This document shows positions 8,338 to 17,037 of a stretch of DNA of 64,000 nucleotides, piece after piece. The position numbers and the translations under genes are program-made. Each line of letters starts with the position of its first letter. Position 1 is the first letter of the stretch. The notes under the pieces were generated by a model, which saw nothing but the letters and a program-made list of their open reading frames with translations, had not been told where the DNA came from and made no database searches. Source of the stretch: Photobacterium kagoshimensis. Its GTDB lineage: Bacteria; Pseudomonadota; Gammaproteobacteria; Enterobacterales; Vibrionaceae. The stretch lies in assembly GCF_050337045.1 (NCBI RefSeq), contig NZ_JAKJSO010000011.1:248001-312000 (forward strand), written 5' to 3'.

Positions 8338-9654
8338 ATGAAAGATAATCAAAAGAAATTAGGCTTATGGTCTATCGTTCTTCTCGGTTTTAACTCAATA
8401 ATCGGTTCAGGGATTTTCTTACTTCCTGCATCTCTATACAAATTTGCTGGTGACTGGTCAGTCGCTATCGTGTTTATCACAGGGGCTATCGTTGCCACTA
8501 TCGCACTTTGCTTTGCTGAAGCGGCCGGCTATTTCAGTAAAAATGGTGCCGCTTATGTCTATACCAAAGAGGCGTTCGGCAATTTCGCTGGATTTGAAGT
8601 GGGGTTCTTAAAATGGTTTATGCAGTGTATTGCTTGGGCGGTAATGGCTGTCGCCTTTAAAAACATTCTTGCGAGTACCTTTGACTTTGCCAATAACGCC
8701 CTGCTATGTAACTCCATTGTGGCTGGCATTGTTCTGCTGCTGACTGGCATCAATTTAATGGGTGTTAGCGCCACAAAAATTGTTAACAACGTGTCAACCG
8801 TAGCCAAAATGCTACCGCTGATTTTCTTGATTGTTGTTGGCATTTGGTATGTAGAACCATCCAACATTATCCCGAACGCAACACCAAATCCTCGTTATGC
8901 ATTAGGTGCTGAAACGGTAATTTCAGCGTTGATCTTAGCGTTTTACTCTTTTACTGGATTTGAAACATTCGGTACTGCTGCCGAAGATATGGAAAACCCG
9001 AAAAAAAACCTACCTAAAGCTATCTGTCTATCGCTTGGCATCGTGATGATGTTCTACGCACTCGTCATGGCGGTAACGGTTGGTATTCTTGGCGAATCTG
9101 TTGCGGAATCAGGTACTCCACTCGCTGACGCAGCGAAAGTGGTTTCTGGTGACTTTGGTTTTTGGCTAATTACTATCGGGTCAATCATTTCGATTGCTGG
9201 TATTAACGTGGCAGCATCATTCCATATTCCACGTGCTCTACTTCCACTTGCTGACGATAAAATGATCCCAGCTTTCTTTGGTAAGAAAACAGCAAAAGGC
9301 GTACCTGCGGTTGCTATCATCGCATCTGGCCTAGTAACAGTGCCAATCGCGCTAAGTGGTTCATTCGCCGAACTGGCCATGCTTTCTGTTGTTGCTCGCT
9401 TTGCGCAATACATTCCAACTTGTATCAGTATTCTTATTTTCCGTAAGCGCTTCGCTAACGACAAAGCCGCTCAACAATCATTTAAGGCACCGTTCGGATC
9501 CGTTCTTCCTATTGCGGCAGTACTTGTTTGTCTTGCTCTGCTATCAGACCAAGATCCAATGAAAATTCTTATCGGCCTTGGTTTTGTTGTCTGTATTTCA
9601 CCGCTGTACTTCTTTGCTAACCGTAAAACAAACCGTTCAGTTGCTAACGCTTAA
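8338..9654 (+). CDS. APC-family amino acid permease
   Basis: This is a hydrophobic inner membrane protein of 438 residues with about 11 to 12 transmembrane segments. The first helix carries the APC substrate-binding signature GFNSIIGSGIF. It resembles YjeH/ArcD-like amino acid-polyamine transporters, but the substrate cannot be read from sequence. I chose ATG 8338 because the transporter domain begins 8 residues later; a longer frame from 8191 has an atypical N-terminus. The M20 hydrolase starts 10 bp after its stop and the phytochelatin-synthase-like gene follows. The permease may therefore import a peptide or amino acid conjugate, or export a product. Confidence 0.85.
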   Translation: MKDNQKKLGLWSIVLLGFNSIIGSGIFLLPASLYKFAGDWSVAIVFITGAIVATIALCFAEAAGYFSKNGAAYVYTKEAFGNFAGFEVGFLKWFMQCIAWAVMAVAFKNILASTFDFANNALLCNSIVAGIVLLLTGINLMGVSATKIVNNVSTVAKMLPLIFLIVVGIWYVEPSNIIPNATPNPRYALGAETVISALILAFYSFTGFETFGTAAEDMENPKKNLPKAICLSLGIVMMFYALVMAVTVGILGESVAESGTPLADAAKVVSGDFGFWLITIGSIISIAGINVAASFHIPRALLPLADDKMIPAFFGKKTAKGVPAVAIIASGLVTVPIALSGSFAELAMLSVVARFAQYIPTCISILIFRKRFANDKAAQQSFKAPFGSVLPIAAVLVCLALLSDQDPMKILIGLGFVVCISPLYFFANRKTNRSVANA

Positions 9655-9664
9655 TTAATAGGTA

Positions 9665-10837
9665 ATGACAATGCTTGTATCTACACCCACAACCATCATT
9701 GATGAGGACCTGGTCAGCGCTGCAACGCAATGGCGTCGTGATTTACACATGATCCCTGAGTTGCGCTTTGATTTACACAAAACACAGCAATACTTAATCG
9801 ACCTATTAACCTCTTGGGGCGTCAGTTACGACCTTGGTTATGCAACAACAGGGATTGTGGTAACTATTGAAGGTAAAGCGGCGGGCAAAACAATTGCATT
9901 TCGTTGTGATATGGATGCCTTACCGATGGACGATGAATCAGGGGAAACGTGGGCATCTACACACACGGGAGTGGCACATTCTTGTGGTCATGACGGCCAT
10001 ATGGCAGTGACATTAGCGGCCATTTATCACCTAACGAAGAATAACGGTTTTAACGGCACAGTTAAGATCTTATTCCAGCCTAACGAAGAAACAGGCCAAG
10101 GTGCTAAAGCGATGATGAAAGATGGCCTCTATAATGACCATCCCTACACTGAGCTTTACGGTTTTCATAACATGCCTCGCCTTGAGGATGGAACCGTACA
10201 GCTACGCTACGGTGCGACAACGGGCGCTGGCGAGATTTACACATTAGAAGTTATCGGTAAAAGCGGCCATAGCTCAGTCCCCCACAAGTGTATTAACCCT
10301 ATTATCATCACAAGTGAAATTATTAGCCAATGGAACACCATCACAAGTGGCGTTCATAAAGATGACATGGCAATTATTGCAACTTGCACAATGAAATCGG
10401 GTAGCACGCCTAACGGGATCCCAGAGCAAGCTTTTGCGAGTGGCACCATGCGTTACTTCGAGGCCCATGTTGCTGATTACATGCGTGACGAAATGCACCG
10501 CATAGCCCAGCTTGTTTGTAACAAATATGACGCTTCTTACGATCTTAATTTCGACATTTTATGCCCGGCGACCATCAACACTCACCAAGCAACAGATAGC
10601 GTAATTGAGTGTGCCAATGAACTCTTTGGCGCTGATAACGTGATTGTTGGCGTTCCTGCCTCTGCGGGGGGGGAAGACATGCAATTTTTCGTTACGGATA
10701 AAGTGGTTGAGTCTTGCTGGTTCATGATCGGCACTAAAGGTTCGAATCTTCATACCAGTTGTTTTGATTTTGATGACACCAGCATACAGCGCTCAGCTTC
10801 AATGCTGGTCAATATTGCCTACAGCCGCCTTACATAG
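9665..10837 (+). CDS. M20 family amidohydrolase (N-acyl amino acid or hippurate hydrolase type)
   Basis: The 390-residue cytoplasmic metalloenzyme starts with the family hallmark RRDLHMIPELRF. It has metal-binding residues in RCDMDALPM and HSCGHDGHMA and the catalytic pair in QPNEETGQGA. Such enzymes cleave N-acyl or aminoacyl amide bonds with two divalent metal ions; the exact substrate is unknown. A TAGGT ribosome binding site precedes ATG 9665, and a second ATG lies 6 bases further. It is the middle gene of the permease-hydrolase-cysteine peptidase operon. Confidence 0.85.
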   Translation: MTMLVSTPTTIIDEDLVSAATQWRRDLHMIPELRFDLHKTQQYLIDLLTSWGVSYDLGYATTGIVVTIEGKAAGKTIAFRCDMDALPMDDESGETWASTHTGVAHSCGHDGHMAVTLAAIYHLTKNNGFNGTVKILFQPNEETGQGAKAMMKDGLYNDHPYTELYGFHNMPRLEDGTVQLRYGATTGAGEIYTLEVIGKSGHSSVPHKCINPIIITSEIISQWNTITSGVHKDDMAIIATCTMKSGSTPNGIPEQAFASGTMRYFEAHVADYMRDEMHRIAQLVCNKYDASYDLNFDILCPATINTHQATDSVIECANELFGADNVIVGVPASAGGEDMQFFVTDKVVESCWFMIGTKGSNLHTSCFDFDDTSIQRSASMLVNIAYSRLT

Positions 10838-10860
10838 AACATAGAACAACGAGATAGAAA

Positions 10861-11664
10861 ATGAAAAAACTATTAAAAACCTCAGCTCTCGCCCTTACTT
10901 TAGCGTGTAGTTTTAATGCTCTAGCCGATACCGTTTACTGGAATGAACCCGAGGCCATTTCACGCCTTTCAACAGCAGAATACAAAGCCGATTTTCCACT
11001 GCTGTCGGTTTACTATCAACCGCAAGAAAATAAGATGTTTTGTGGCGTAGCATCGGCGGCTATCGTTCTGAATGCACTACGCGTTGAAAGTAAAAGCAGT
11101 GAAATCCCACTAGATTCCACAAAGTTTGCGACCCATGAGAGAGGTTACTTACCGCATAATGGTGGCAAGGCAGAACACTCTAATAAGACATTCAAAGTAT
11201 GGTCACCATTGTTCCATCGCTACACACAAAATACCGTGCTGGTTAACTCGCCTAAACCACGAATTGAAATGTTAGGTAAACCGAAAGAAGGCTCTGACTT
11301 TAAAGATTACGGCCTACAATTAGACCAGTTTACTCAATTAATTGAATCTAACGGTGCTAAAATCACGAGTCATGAGCTATCAAATATTGATGATATCGGT
11401 GCGATTAAAGCAGATATGATCAAGGCACTAAAAACACCTAACCAATACTTGGTTGTGAACTACTCTCGCGTAGGTATGCAACAAAATGGTGGTGGCCACT
11501 ATGCACCTGTCGCCGCTTATGATGCAGAAACCGATTCACTGCTTATTCTCGATCCAAACAATGCTGATTACCTGTGGCACTGGGCAGATGCAGACATGAT
11601 GATCAAAGCAATGCACACCGTCGATGTTAATAACTACCGTGGCTATTCTGTCATTAGTGATTAA
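10861..11664 (+). CDS. Secreted phytochelatin-synthase-like cysteine peptidase
   Basis: A signal peptide (about residues 1-22, ending in ALA) is followed by the papain-like phytochelatin synthase fold. The catalytic triad is visible: Cys61 in FCGVAS, His213 in GGGHYAPV and Asp231 in LDPNN. Bacterial members are short and generally hydrolyse glutathione to gamma-glutamylcysteine plus glycine rather than making phytochelatins. The signal peptide places this one in the periplasm. With an amidohydrolase and an amino acid permease in the same operon, a role in using or trimming thiol peptides is plausible but inferred. Confidence 0.85.
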   Translation: MKKLLKTSALALTLACSFNALADTVYWNEPEAISRLSTAEYKADFPLLSVYYQPQENKMFCGVASAAIVLNALRVESKSSEIPLDSTKFATHERGYLPHNGGKAEHSNKTFKVWSPLFHRYTQNTVLVNSPKPRIEMLGKPKEGSDFKDYGLQLDQFTQLIESNGAKITSHELSNIDDIGAIKADMIKALKTPNQYLVVNYSRVGMQQNGGGHYAPVAAYDAETDSLLILDPNNADYLWHWADADMMIKAMHTVDVNNYRGYSVISD

Positions 11665-11678
11665 TAACAATCCGACCT

Positions 11679-11716
11679 AAAGCTAACCGTTCACTAACCG
11701 TGGGGCGGCTAGCTTT
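11679..11716 (+). terminator. Hairpin at the end of the permease operon
   Basis: AAAGCTAACCG pairs with CGGCTAGCTTT, with one bulged or mismatched base, just after the last gene of the operon. The run of T after the stem is poor, so termination strength is uncertain. Confidence 0.4.
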
Positions 11717-11756
11717 ATCTGTTTAACAAATCATAGAGCTATCGATAAAGAGAAGA

Positions 11757-11850
11757 TTGCAGTTTGCTCGTTGTTCTATCTACCAAATCTATAACGTTGT
11801 AATCTGTTGTTTAAACCAGCAAAGGCACTCAGTTACTTAGTTACTTACTT
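11757..11850 (-). repeat. Left copy of a 95-bp intergenic repeat (inverted relative to the copy at 33.4 kb)
   Basis: Read on the minus strand, this stretch aligns over about 95 bases with 33387-33482. The two share TAACTAAGTAACTGA, TTGCTGGTT, CGTTATAGATTT, GTAGATAGAACAAC and CTGCAATCT in the same order. The terminal inverted repeats seen in the right copy are absent here. It ends just before the ribosome binding site of the first gene of the phosphorothioation island. Confidence 0.7.
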
Positions 11851-11873
11851 TATATTCTCAGCGGGAGTTATCT

Positions 11874-12401
11874 ATGGTTGAACAACTCTTAAATTGGCAC
11901 CTTCGCAAGCATCCACATTATACGTTAGATAACCAAGCCAACTCACTCTCGTACCAGCAGCTAGCTTTACTTAGCGATAAGCTATTAATACCAATAGAAA
12001 ATCATCTCGGCGCTATTAACGTTACTTACGGTTTTACCAGTCATAGCCTTTTACGTTACATATTAAAAAATAGCCCTGGCGATATGGCTCCGGACATAGA
12101 TCAGCATGCCTCTATGGAAATAAATACAAGAGCTAGCCGGATCTGTAAACGTGATGGGGCAGCGTGCGATATTCTAGTGGCAAGCTACGAAAATCGAATG
12201 GATGAAGTGGCGAAGTATATTACGCAATCACTCCCCTTCGACCGACTTTACTTTTACGGCAAAAACAAACCGATACACATCAGTATTGGCCCTGAAAATG
12301 CCCGATACGCACTTATTCGGCATACTCGCAGTGATGGGCTTCGCGTTAATAAAAAGAGTGCGATAGGTTCAGCCACAGCAACGTTGTTTGATGATTTATA
12401 A
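11874..12401 (+). CDS. Small protein with M15/hedgehog-peptidase-like metal motifs, phosphorothioation-associated
   Basis: This 175-residue protein has MAPDIDQHAS (His78), GAACDI (Asp99) and PFDRLYFYGKNKPIHIS (His135). The order and spacing toward the C-terminus recall the zinc ligands of M15 DD-peptidases (H, G-x-A-x-D-I, H-I). The gap between the first His and the Asp is longer than usual, so catalysis is not certain. There is no signal peptide, so a cell wall substrate is unlikely. GGGAG lies 6 bases before ATG. The methyltransferase gene follows after 30 bp in the same direction, suggesting a shared job. The fold assignment is tentative. Confidence 0.6.
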   Translation: MVEQLLNWHLRKHPHYTLDNQANSLSYQQLALLSDKLLIPIENHLGAINVTYGFTSHSLLRYILKNSPGDMAPDIDQHASMEINTRASRICKRDGAACDILVASYENRMDEVAKYITQSLPFDRLYFYGKNKPIHISIGPENARYALIRHTRSDGLRVNKKSAIGSATATLFDDL

Positions 12402-12431
12402 TAATCAAAAAGCAACAGTGAAGGCTAAAAC

Positions 12432-14453
12432 ATGGATGCCAAACTTTTCTCGCAACTCACAACACAAATAAAAGTCGGAAAACAACTACCTGACGCCTTA
12501 TACCTTCATAAAGACGCACTCTCTGCAATACCCGATGCATTGGCCGCGTTTATTCCTGCTGTAGCTAAAGCTCTACGGCTCGATGACGCTGATTGGAATC
12601 TAGTGAAGATATTCAAGCATGACTTTCGGTTATCACTGCTCCACTACCCTGATTTTTATACCGATTCTTACCCTGCATTGAAACAAAGCTTGAATGTGGA
12701 TTTATCAAAACTAAGCCATAAAGTCACTTGTTATGCAGAATCTGACAACCCGCCTATCCTTCATCGCAAAGAAACCATGGTGCTAGCAGACAATGCGTAC
12801 TATCAACACTTTATCTCGCTCACTCAAGAAGGTGAAAATGCAGGCTTGTATGAAAATAGTCGTTTAATTGGTTTTAAACGTTCTTGGGAAAACCTCATTG
12901 CACGACATGGTTATCAACTTGTAGATGGGCGACTCTTTCGCAGTTCAGCGGTAATGACACCGGCTAATGAAGCCGGTATAGATCGCCATAAAACAGCGAT
13001 TGTGCGCCATGAACTCTCAGCTCCAATGAAAACCTTAATTAAGCACGGTTACCTTGAAGGTTCTTACGCTATCTTCGATTATGGCTGCGGGCGTGGTGAT
13101 GATTTACGAGAGCTAGAAGCGCACGGTTTGGATGCTTTAGGGTGGGATCCCAACTTTCAACCTGACAATGAAAAAGTAGCTTCAGACATAGTGAATCTAG
13201 GTTTTGTGCTCAATGTGATTGAAGATCAAGATGAACGACTCGATGCCTTACTAGGGGCGTGGGAGCTAACAACGAAGTTTCTGGTTGTGTCTGTCATGTT
13301 AGCCAATGAAAACTACATCGCCCAATTTACACCCTACAAAGACGGGGTCATCACCTCTCGTAATACCTTTCAGAAATACTACGCCCAGTCAGAAATAAAA
13401 GCCTACATCGAGCGCAGTCTACAAGAAGATGTTATTACTGTTGCTCCCGGCATTTTCTATATTTTCAAAGACAAGCTTGAAGAACAACAGTACCTCCAAA
13501 GCAAGTACAAACGTCATCACAAATGGCAGCAACTTACCTCGCCAGAGCCAGTAGAAGCGAAAGACAAAGCCAAGCTTATCATCACGCAACACCAAACCTT
13601 GTTCGATGACTTTTGGAACACCTGCCTAGAGCTTGGGCGAGTCCCTGCAAACGATGAATTCACACAGTCGGATAAAGTAAGAGAATTAATCGGTTCGCAC
13701 AAAAAAGCATTTGGATTACTGCAAGAAATGTTCGATACCAAAGAGTTTGAACTCGCAGAAAAAACCAGAAAAGAAGATCTTATGCTGTACTTTTCAATGG
13801 GGCTATTTGAAAAGCGTAAACCCTACACCCAACAGCCGGAATCACTTAAACGAGACATTAAAGCCTTGTTTACTGACTATAAAACAGCAAACAACTTAGC
13901 GACTGAACTGTTGTTTGCTATCGCCGATAAAGAGCTCATCAATCAGCAATGCGAAAAAGCCCACTCTTTGTTACCTGCAAGCCTGTTAAATAAAGAGCAC
14001 TCACTTATTTTCCATAAAAGCCATATAGATTCGCTTCCCCTACTCCTTCGAGTTTATGTTGGCGCAGGGCTTCAGATGTACGGTGAACTTGATGATGATA
14101 TTGACCTTATCAAAATCCACATCACATCAGGCAAACTCACCTTAACGGCTTATGACGACTTCGAAAAATCAGTGCCATTTTTGGTTGAGCGGATCAAAAT
14201 CAAGATGGCCGATCAGGATATCGACTTCTTTGATTATGTAGATGAGAGCAGAAGGCCACCGCTGCTGAACAAGAGCCTATACCTTTCAAGTGATAACGTG
14301 AACTACAACAAACAACAGCGCTTTGATATGCGGCTAGCTAAGCTGCTTGACTACGACGCGGACAAAGAAAGCCAACTCACAGCAACGGAATATCATGTAT
14401 TACTAGAGAAAGAGAAGAGGAAGGTGAATAATTTTAGGGTTGTGGGTAGTTAA
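12432..14453 (+). CDS. DNA phosphorothioation-associated putative methyltransferase
   Basis: The 673-residue protein matches the family of putative methyltransferases that accompany dnd clusters. It has the S-adenosylmethionine-binding loop FDYGCGRGDDLREL (about 214-227) in the middle of the protein and long N- and C-terminal regions specific to the family. Whether it methylates DNA, and how this relates to sulfur modification, is unknown. It probably forms an operon with the M15-like gene upstream. The HNH gene follows after a 121-bp A/T-rich gap without an obvious terminator. Confidence 0.8.
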   Translation: MDAKLFSQLTTQIKVGKQLPDALYLHKDALSAIPDALAAFIPAVAKALRLDDADWNLVKIFKHDFRLSLLHYPDFYTDSYPALKQSLNVDLSKLSHKVTCYAESDNPPILHRKETMVLADNAYYQHFISLTQEGENAGLYENSRLIGFKRSWENLIARHGYQLVDGRLFRSSAVMTPANEAGIDRHKTAIVRHELSAPMKTLIKHGYLEGSYAIFDYGCGRGDDLRELEAHGLDALGWDPNFQPDNEKVASDIVNLGFVLNVIEDQDERLDALLGAWELTTKFLVVSVMLANENYIAQFTPYKDGVITSRNTFQKYYAQSEIKAYIERSLQEDVITVAPGIFYIFKDKLEEQQYLQSKYKRHHKWQQLTSPEPVEAKDKAKLIITQHQTLFDDFWNTCLELGRVPANDEFTQSDKVRELIGSHKKAFGLLQEMFDTKEFELAEKTRKEDLMLYFSMGLFEKRKPYTQQPESLKRDIKALFTDYKTANNLATELLFAIADKELINQQCEKAHSLLPASLLNKEHSLIFHKSHIDSLPLLLRVYVGAGLQMYGELDDDIDLIKIHITSGKLTLTAYDDFEKSVPFLVERIKIKMADQDIDFFDYVDESRRPPLLNKSLYLSSDNVNYNKQQRFDMRLAKLLDYDADKESQLTATEYHVLLEKEKRKVNNFRVVGS

Positions 14454-14574
14454 GACAATATGGCTAAGTCGGTAATAGACAACCTAATAACAATAATATT
14501 AAGGCTATTAATAAGATTTATTGTGAGTTACGCTAAGAAAACTAATACATTGAACAATAAGTGATTACTAAGCA

Positions 14575-15678
14575 GTGCTACCAGTAGATCCCCAGCTAAA
14601 TATAAATGCATTAGCAAGGCTTTTTGACATCACAACCACCTCTTATAAACCACTTTTCTTTAAAGCATTGTTAGAAATAGTCAAAGAAAGGGGGTTTAAC
14701 TCCACTCAGCGCATTGCAGTAAGAGCACTGTGTGAGCGAATGCTATTTTTGTCCCTCTACCCTAACTACTACTTCAAACTCAGCTTTGGCCCACAAGATA
14801 TGATGCGCCACCACCTAAAGTCCATTGGACTAGATAAATTTAATACATCTAGAGTAAATAACAAAACACTCGTAGCAGCAAAACTACTAATAGCAAATAA
14901 CTTTGACCAATCAAGCGCCGTTGACTTACAAAAATACGTACCTTTTCGGTTACTGCAGCCTTTCTTTTCAAAAGAGCTGAAAGGCAAAGCAGACCACCAC
15001 AAAAACTCCCTTACTTTTAAATTGGCGGGCCAAGAGTTTGACCAATCCAAACCTATCTACCGCTTCATAGAAAACACAAGCAAAGATGTTGAGCTTGAAA
15101 TTCATCCATTGTGGCTGAAGTATTTTGAGAGTAACTATCAAATAGTTGAAAGTTGGGCCGAACTAAACTGGATTCAGTTTCTTCAACGTAGAAACCCCAA
15201 CACACCTGCAATAACAAACAAAACAGCTCCACCAGTAAGACGAGAGTGTCTAACTAAGCAGCGTAAATTTTGGAACGAGTATATCCAACACATTGGTTTA
15301 AAATGTATTTTTACAAACACTCCAATCAACTTAAATGATTATGAACTCGATCACTTTGTTCCGTGGAGCTTCGTTGGTCACGATCAACAGTGGAATCTTA
15401 TTCCTATTAATCCAACAACGAACAGCTCCAAAAGCAATAACTTACCAGCTAAACAGTACTTAAAGCACTTTATCAAAATTCAAAAAAGTGCAGTTCAATT
15501 TGCCATTAGTACGAATAAAAAGTCTGTCATTGAAGATCATTTAATTGGCTTACAATGTACTGAAATAGAGCTAAGTACCTATTCCAGTCAACTCGAACAC
15601 AGGTTTTATAAGACAATCGAATCACTTATCGATATGGCCGGGTTACAAGGATTTGAGTGTGGATGGGAGGCTAGCTAA
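14575..15678 (+). CDS. HNH endonuclease next to the dnd operon
   Basis: The 367-residue protein has an N-terminal helical domain (TTSYKPLFFKALLEI, about 21-35) found in several HNH restriction proteins. A C-terminal HNH motif spans about 243-290: Asp259-His260 in YELDHFVPW, Asn274 in WNLIPIN and the final Asn/Lys in NSSKSNN. No sulfur-binding domain is visible. GTG at 14575 is the first possible start, because an in-frame TAA lies at 14569-14571. It could cut modified or unmodified DNA as an accessory effector, or serve independently; position is the only evidence for a link with phosphorothioation. Confidence 0.8.
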   Translation: MLPVDPQLNINALARLFDITTTSYKPLFFKALLEIVKERGFNSTQRIAVRALCERMLFLSLYPNYYFKLSFGPQDMMRHHLKSIGLDKFNTSRVNNKTLVAAKLLIANNFDQSSAVDLQKYVPFRLLQPFFSKELKGKADHHKNSLTFKLAGQEFDQSKPIYRFIENTSKDVELEIHPLWLKYFESNYQIVESWAELNWIQFLQRRNPNTPAITNKTAPPVRRECLTKQRKFWNEYIQHIGLKCIFTNTPINLNDYELDHFVPWSFVGHDQQWNLIPINPTTNSSKSNNLPAKQYLKHFIKIQKSAVQFAISTNKKSVIEDHLIGLQCTEIELSTYSSQLEHRFYKTIESLIDMAGLQGFECGWEAS

Positions 15679-15830
15679 AAAGCTAACGCCTAGTAAAAAA
15701 TGCTCAACTTTCCTGTTAGTTACTCAAAAAACACGCTAAACCCTTAAGCCCTCTAACAATCTCTTCTCAACTTTTTTAGATATAAATCCAACGTGCATTT
15801 CTACCTTATCTGCTCTAAAATAAGGCCCCC

Positions 15831-15917
15831 TTACGTGAGTAAGGTAACGTTAAAAACAAAAAACTAACGTATCCATTTGACGTGAACTACAATAAATTAA
15901 CGTCATATTTAACGTTA
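15831..15917 (+). promoter_or_regulatory. dndB promoter region with three pairs of ACGT half-sites
   Basis: ACGT occurs at 15833, 15847, 15867, 15880, 15900 and 15912, mostly within TAACG or CGTTA. The pairs are spaced 14, 13 and 12 bp, and successive pairs repeat every 32 to 34 bp. The last pair is a perfect dyad TAACG-N10-CGTTA (15898-15917) just before the ribosome binding site. TACAAT at 15888-15893 is a good -10 candidate inside the array. DndB-type repressors of other species bind CG-containing dyads upstream of their operon, so autoregulation by DndB is likely. The remainder of 15679-15830 shows no gene. Confidence 0.6.
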
Positions 15918-15927
15918 GGAGTGATTT

Positions 15928-17037
15928 ATGAATAAAGCACAAGATGGATACTGCTTCTCTTTTCCCGCGATAAGAGGCCTTCAAGCAGGAAAACCTTTCT
16001 ACATTGCGACCTGCCCACTAAGTACCATTCCAAAGATTTTTGTCTTTGATGAGGATGAAGTTCCGCCAGAATTAAGAGCGCAACGAACCCTAAATAAATC
16101 TAGAATCCCTGAAATGGTCAGATACTTAGTTGAAAACCCTAAAGATTATGTATTTTCAGCCTTAACCGTGTCCGTCGCGTCAACTGTTTCATTTATTGAA
16201 AACAATGAAGTTAACACGCCGAATTTAGGTACATTAAAGGTACCTATGGATGCTCAGATTCTGATAAACGACGGTCAACATCGTCGTGCTGCTATTGAAG
16301 CTGCACTAAAAGAAAACCCAGATTTAGCTCACGATAATATTCCTGTGCTGTTTTTTGTCGACGAAGGTTTAAAACGTAGCCAGCAAATGTTTGCAGATCT
16401 AAACAAATATGCAGTAAAACCAAGTCCTTCACTTGGTGCGTTATACGATCACCGTGATGAAAGCTCAGAGCTCGCACGCTATCAAGCACAGCATATCGCG
16501 CCCTTTAAAGGCTTTACTGAAATGGAGAAATCCAGCATCAGTTCAAAAAGTGGAAAGCTTTTTACATTAAGCAGCCTAAAACAAGCGAATAAAGCACTAC
16601 TTGGTAAAACAGGCAAAGATGGCTTTTCTGAAGAAGAAAAATCATTAGCAAATGCTTATTGGCAGTCTGTTTATAATGCGACTCCAGAATGGCAAATGGT
16701 TCTAAATAAAGAACTTTCTCCATCACAATTTCGCCAAGATTACATCCATGCACATGGTGTAGGTCTTCATGCATTAGGAGCGCTTGGTTGTGCTTTAATC
16801 ACAGCCCAACCGACCGACTGGCAAGAAACCATAAAACAGCTTAAAAATGTCGATTGGCGTAAATCTAATCCAAGCTGGGCGAATCGCAGTATGTTACATG
16901 GCAAGTTAAGCAAAGCTTCAACCAATATCATGCTAACTACCAATGCGCTAAAGCAGGCTTTATCACTACCGCTAACTCCCGATGAAAGAGCGTTAGAAAA
17001 CCAACATATTACAAGTAATGAGGCTTCAAATGGCTGA
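15928..17037 (+). CDS. dndB: DndB, DGQHR-domain protein and likely repressor of the dnd operon
   Basis: The 369-residue protein contains the defining DGQHR motif (115-119, in ILINDGQHRRAAIE), typical of DndB and related DNA-modification proteins. DndB is not needed for phosphorothioation as such, but it represses transcription of dndCDE and modulates modification frequency in known systems. AGGAG lies 6 to 7 bases before the ATG. It is the first gene of dndBCDE and overlaps dndC by 8 bases. The array of ACGT dyads directly upstream is its probable binding site. Confidence 0.92.
   Translation: MNKAQDGYCFSFPAIRGLQAGKPFYIATCPLSTIPKIFVFDEDEVPPELRAQRTLNKSRIPEMVRYLVENPKDYVFSALTVSVASTVSFIENNEVNTPNLGTLKVPMDAQILINDGQHRRAAIEAALKENPDLAHDNIPVLFFVDEGLKRSQQMFADLNKYAVKPSPSLGALYDHRDESSELARYQAQHIAPFKGFTEMEKSSISSKSGKLFTLSSLKQANKALLGKTGKDGFSEEEKSLANAYWQSVYNATPEWQMVLNKELSPSQFRQDYIHAHGVGLHALGALGCALITAQPTDWQETIKQLKNVDWRKSNPSWANRSMLHGKLSKASTNIMLTTNALKQALSLPLTPDERALENQHITSNEASNG

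Noticed and set aside
14575..15678. Sulfur-binding domain in the HNH nuclease
   Set aside because: The N-terminal part lacks the RWRRGG/APHKPL and PEYP motifs; only the HNH region is recognisable.
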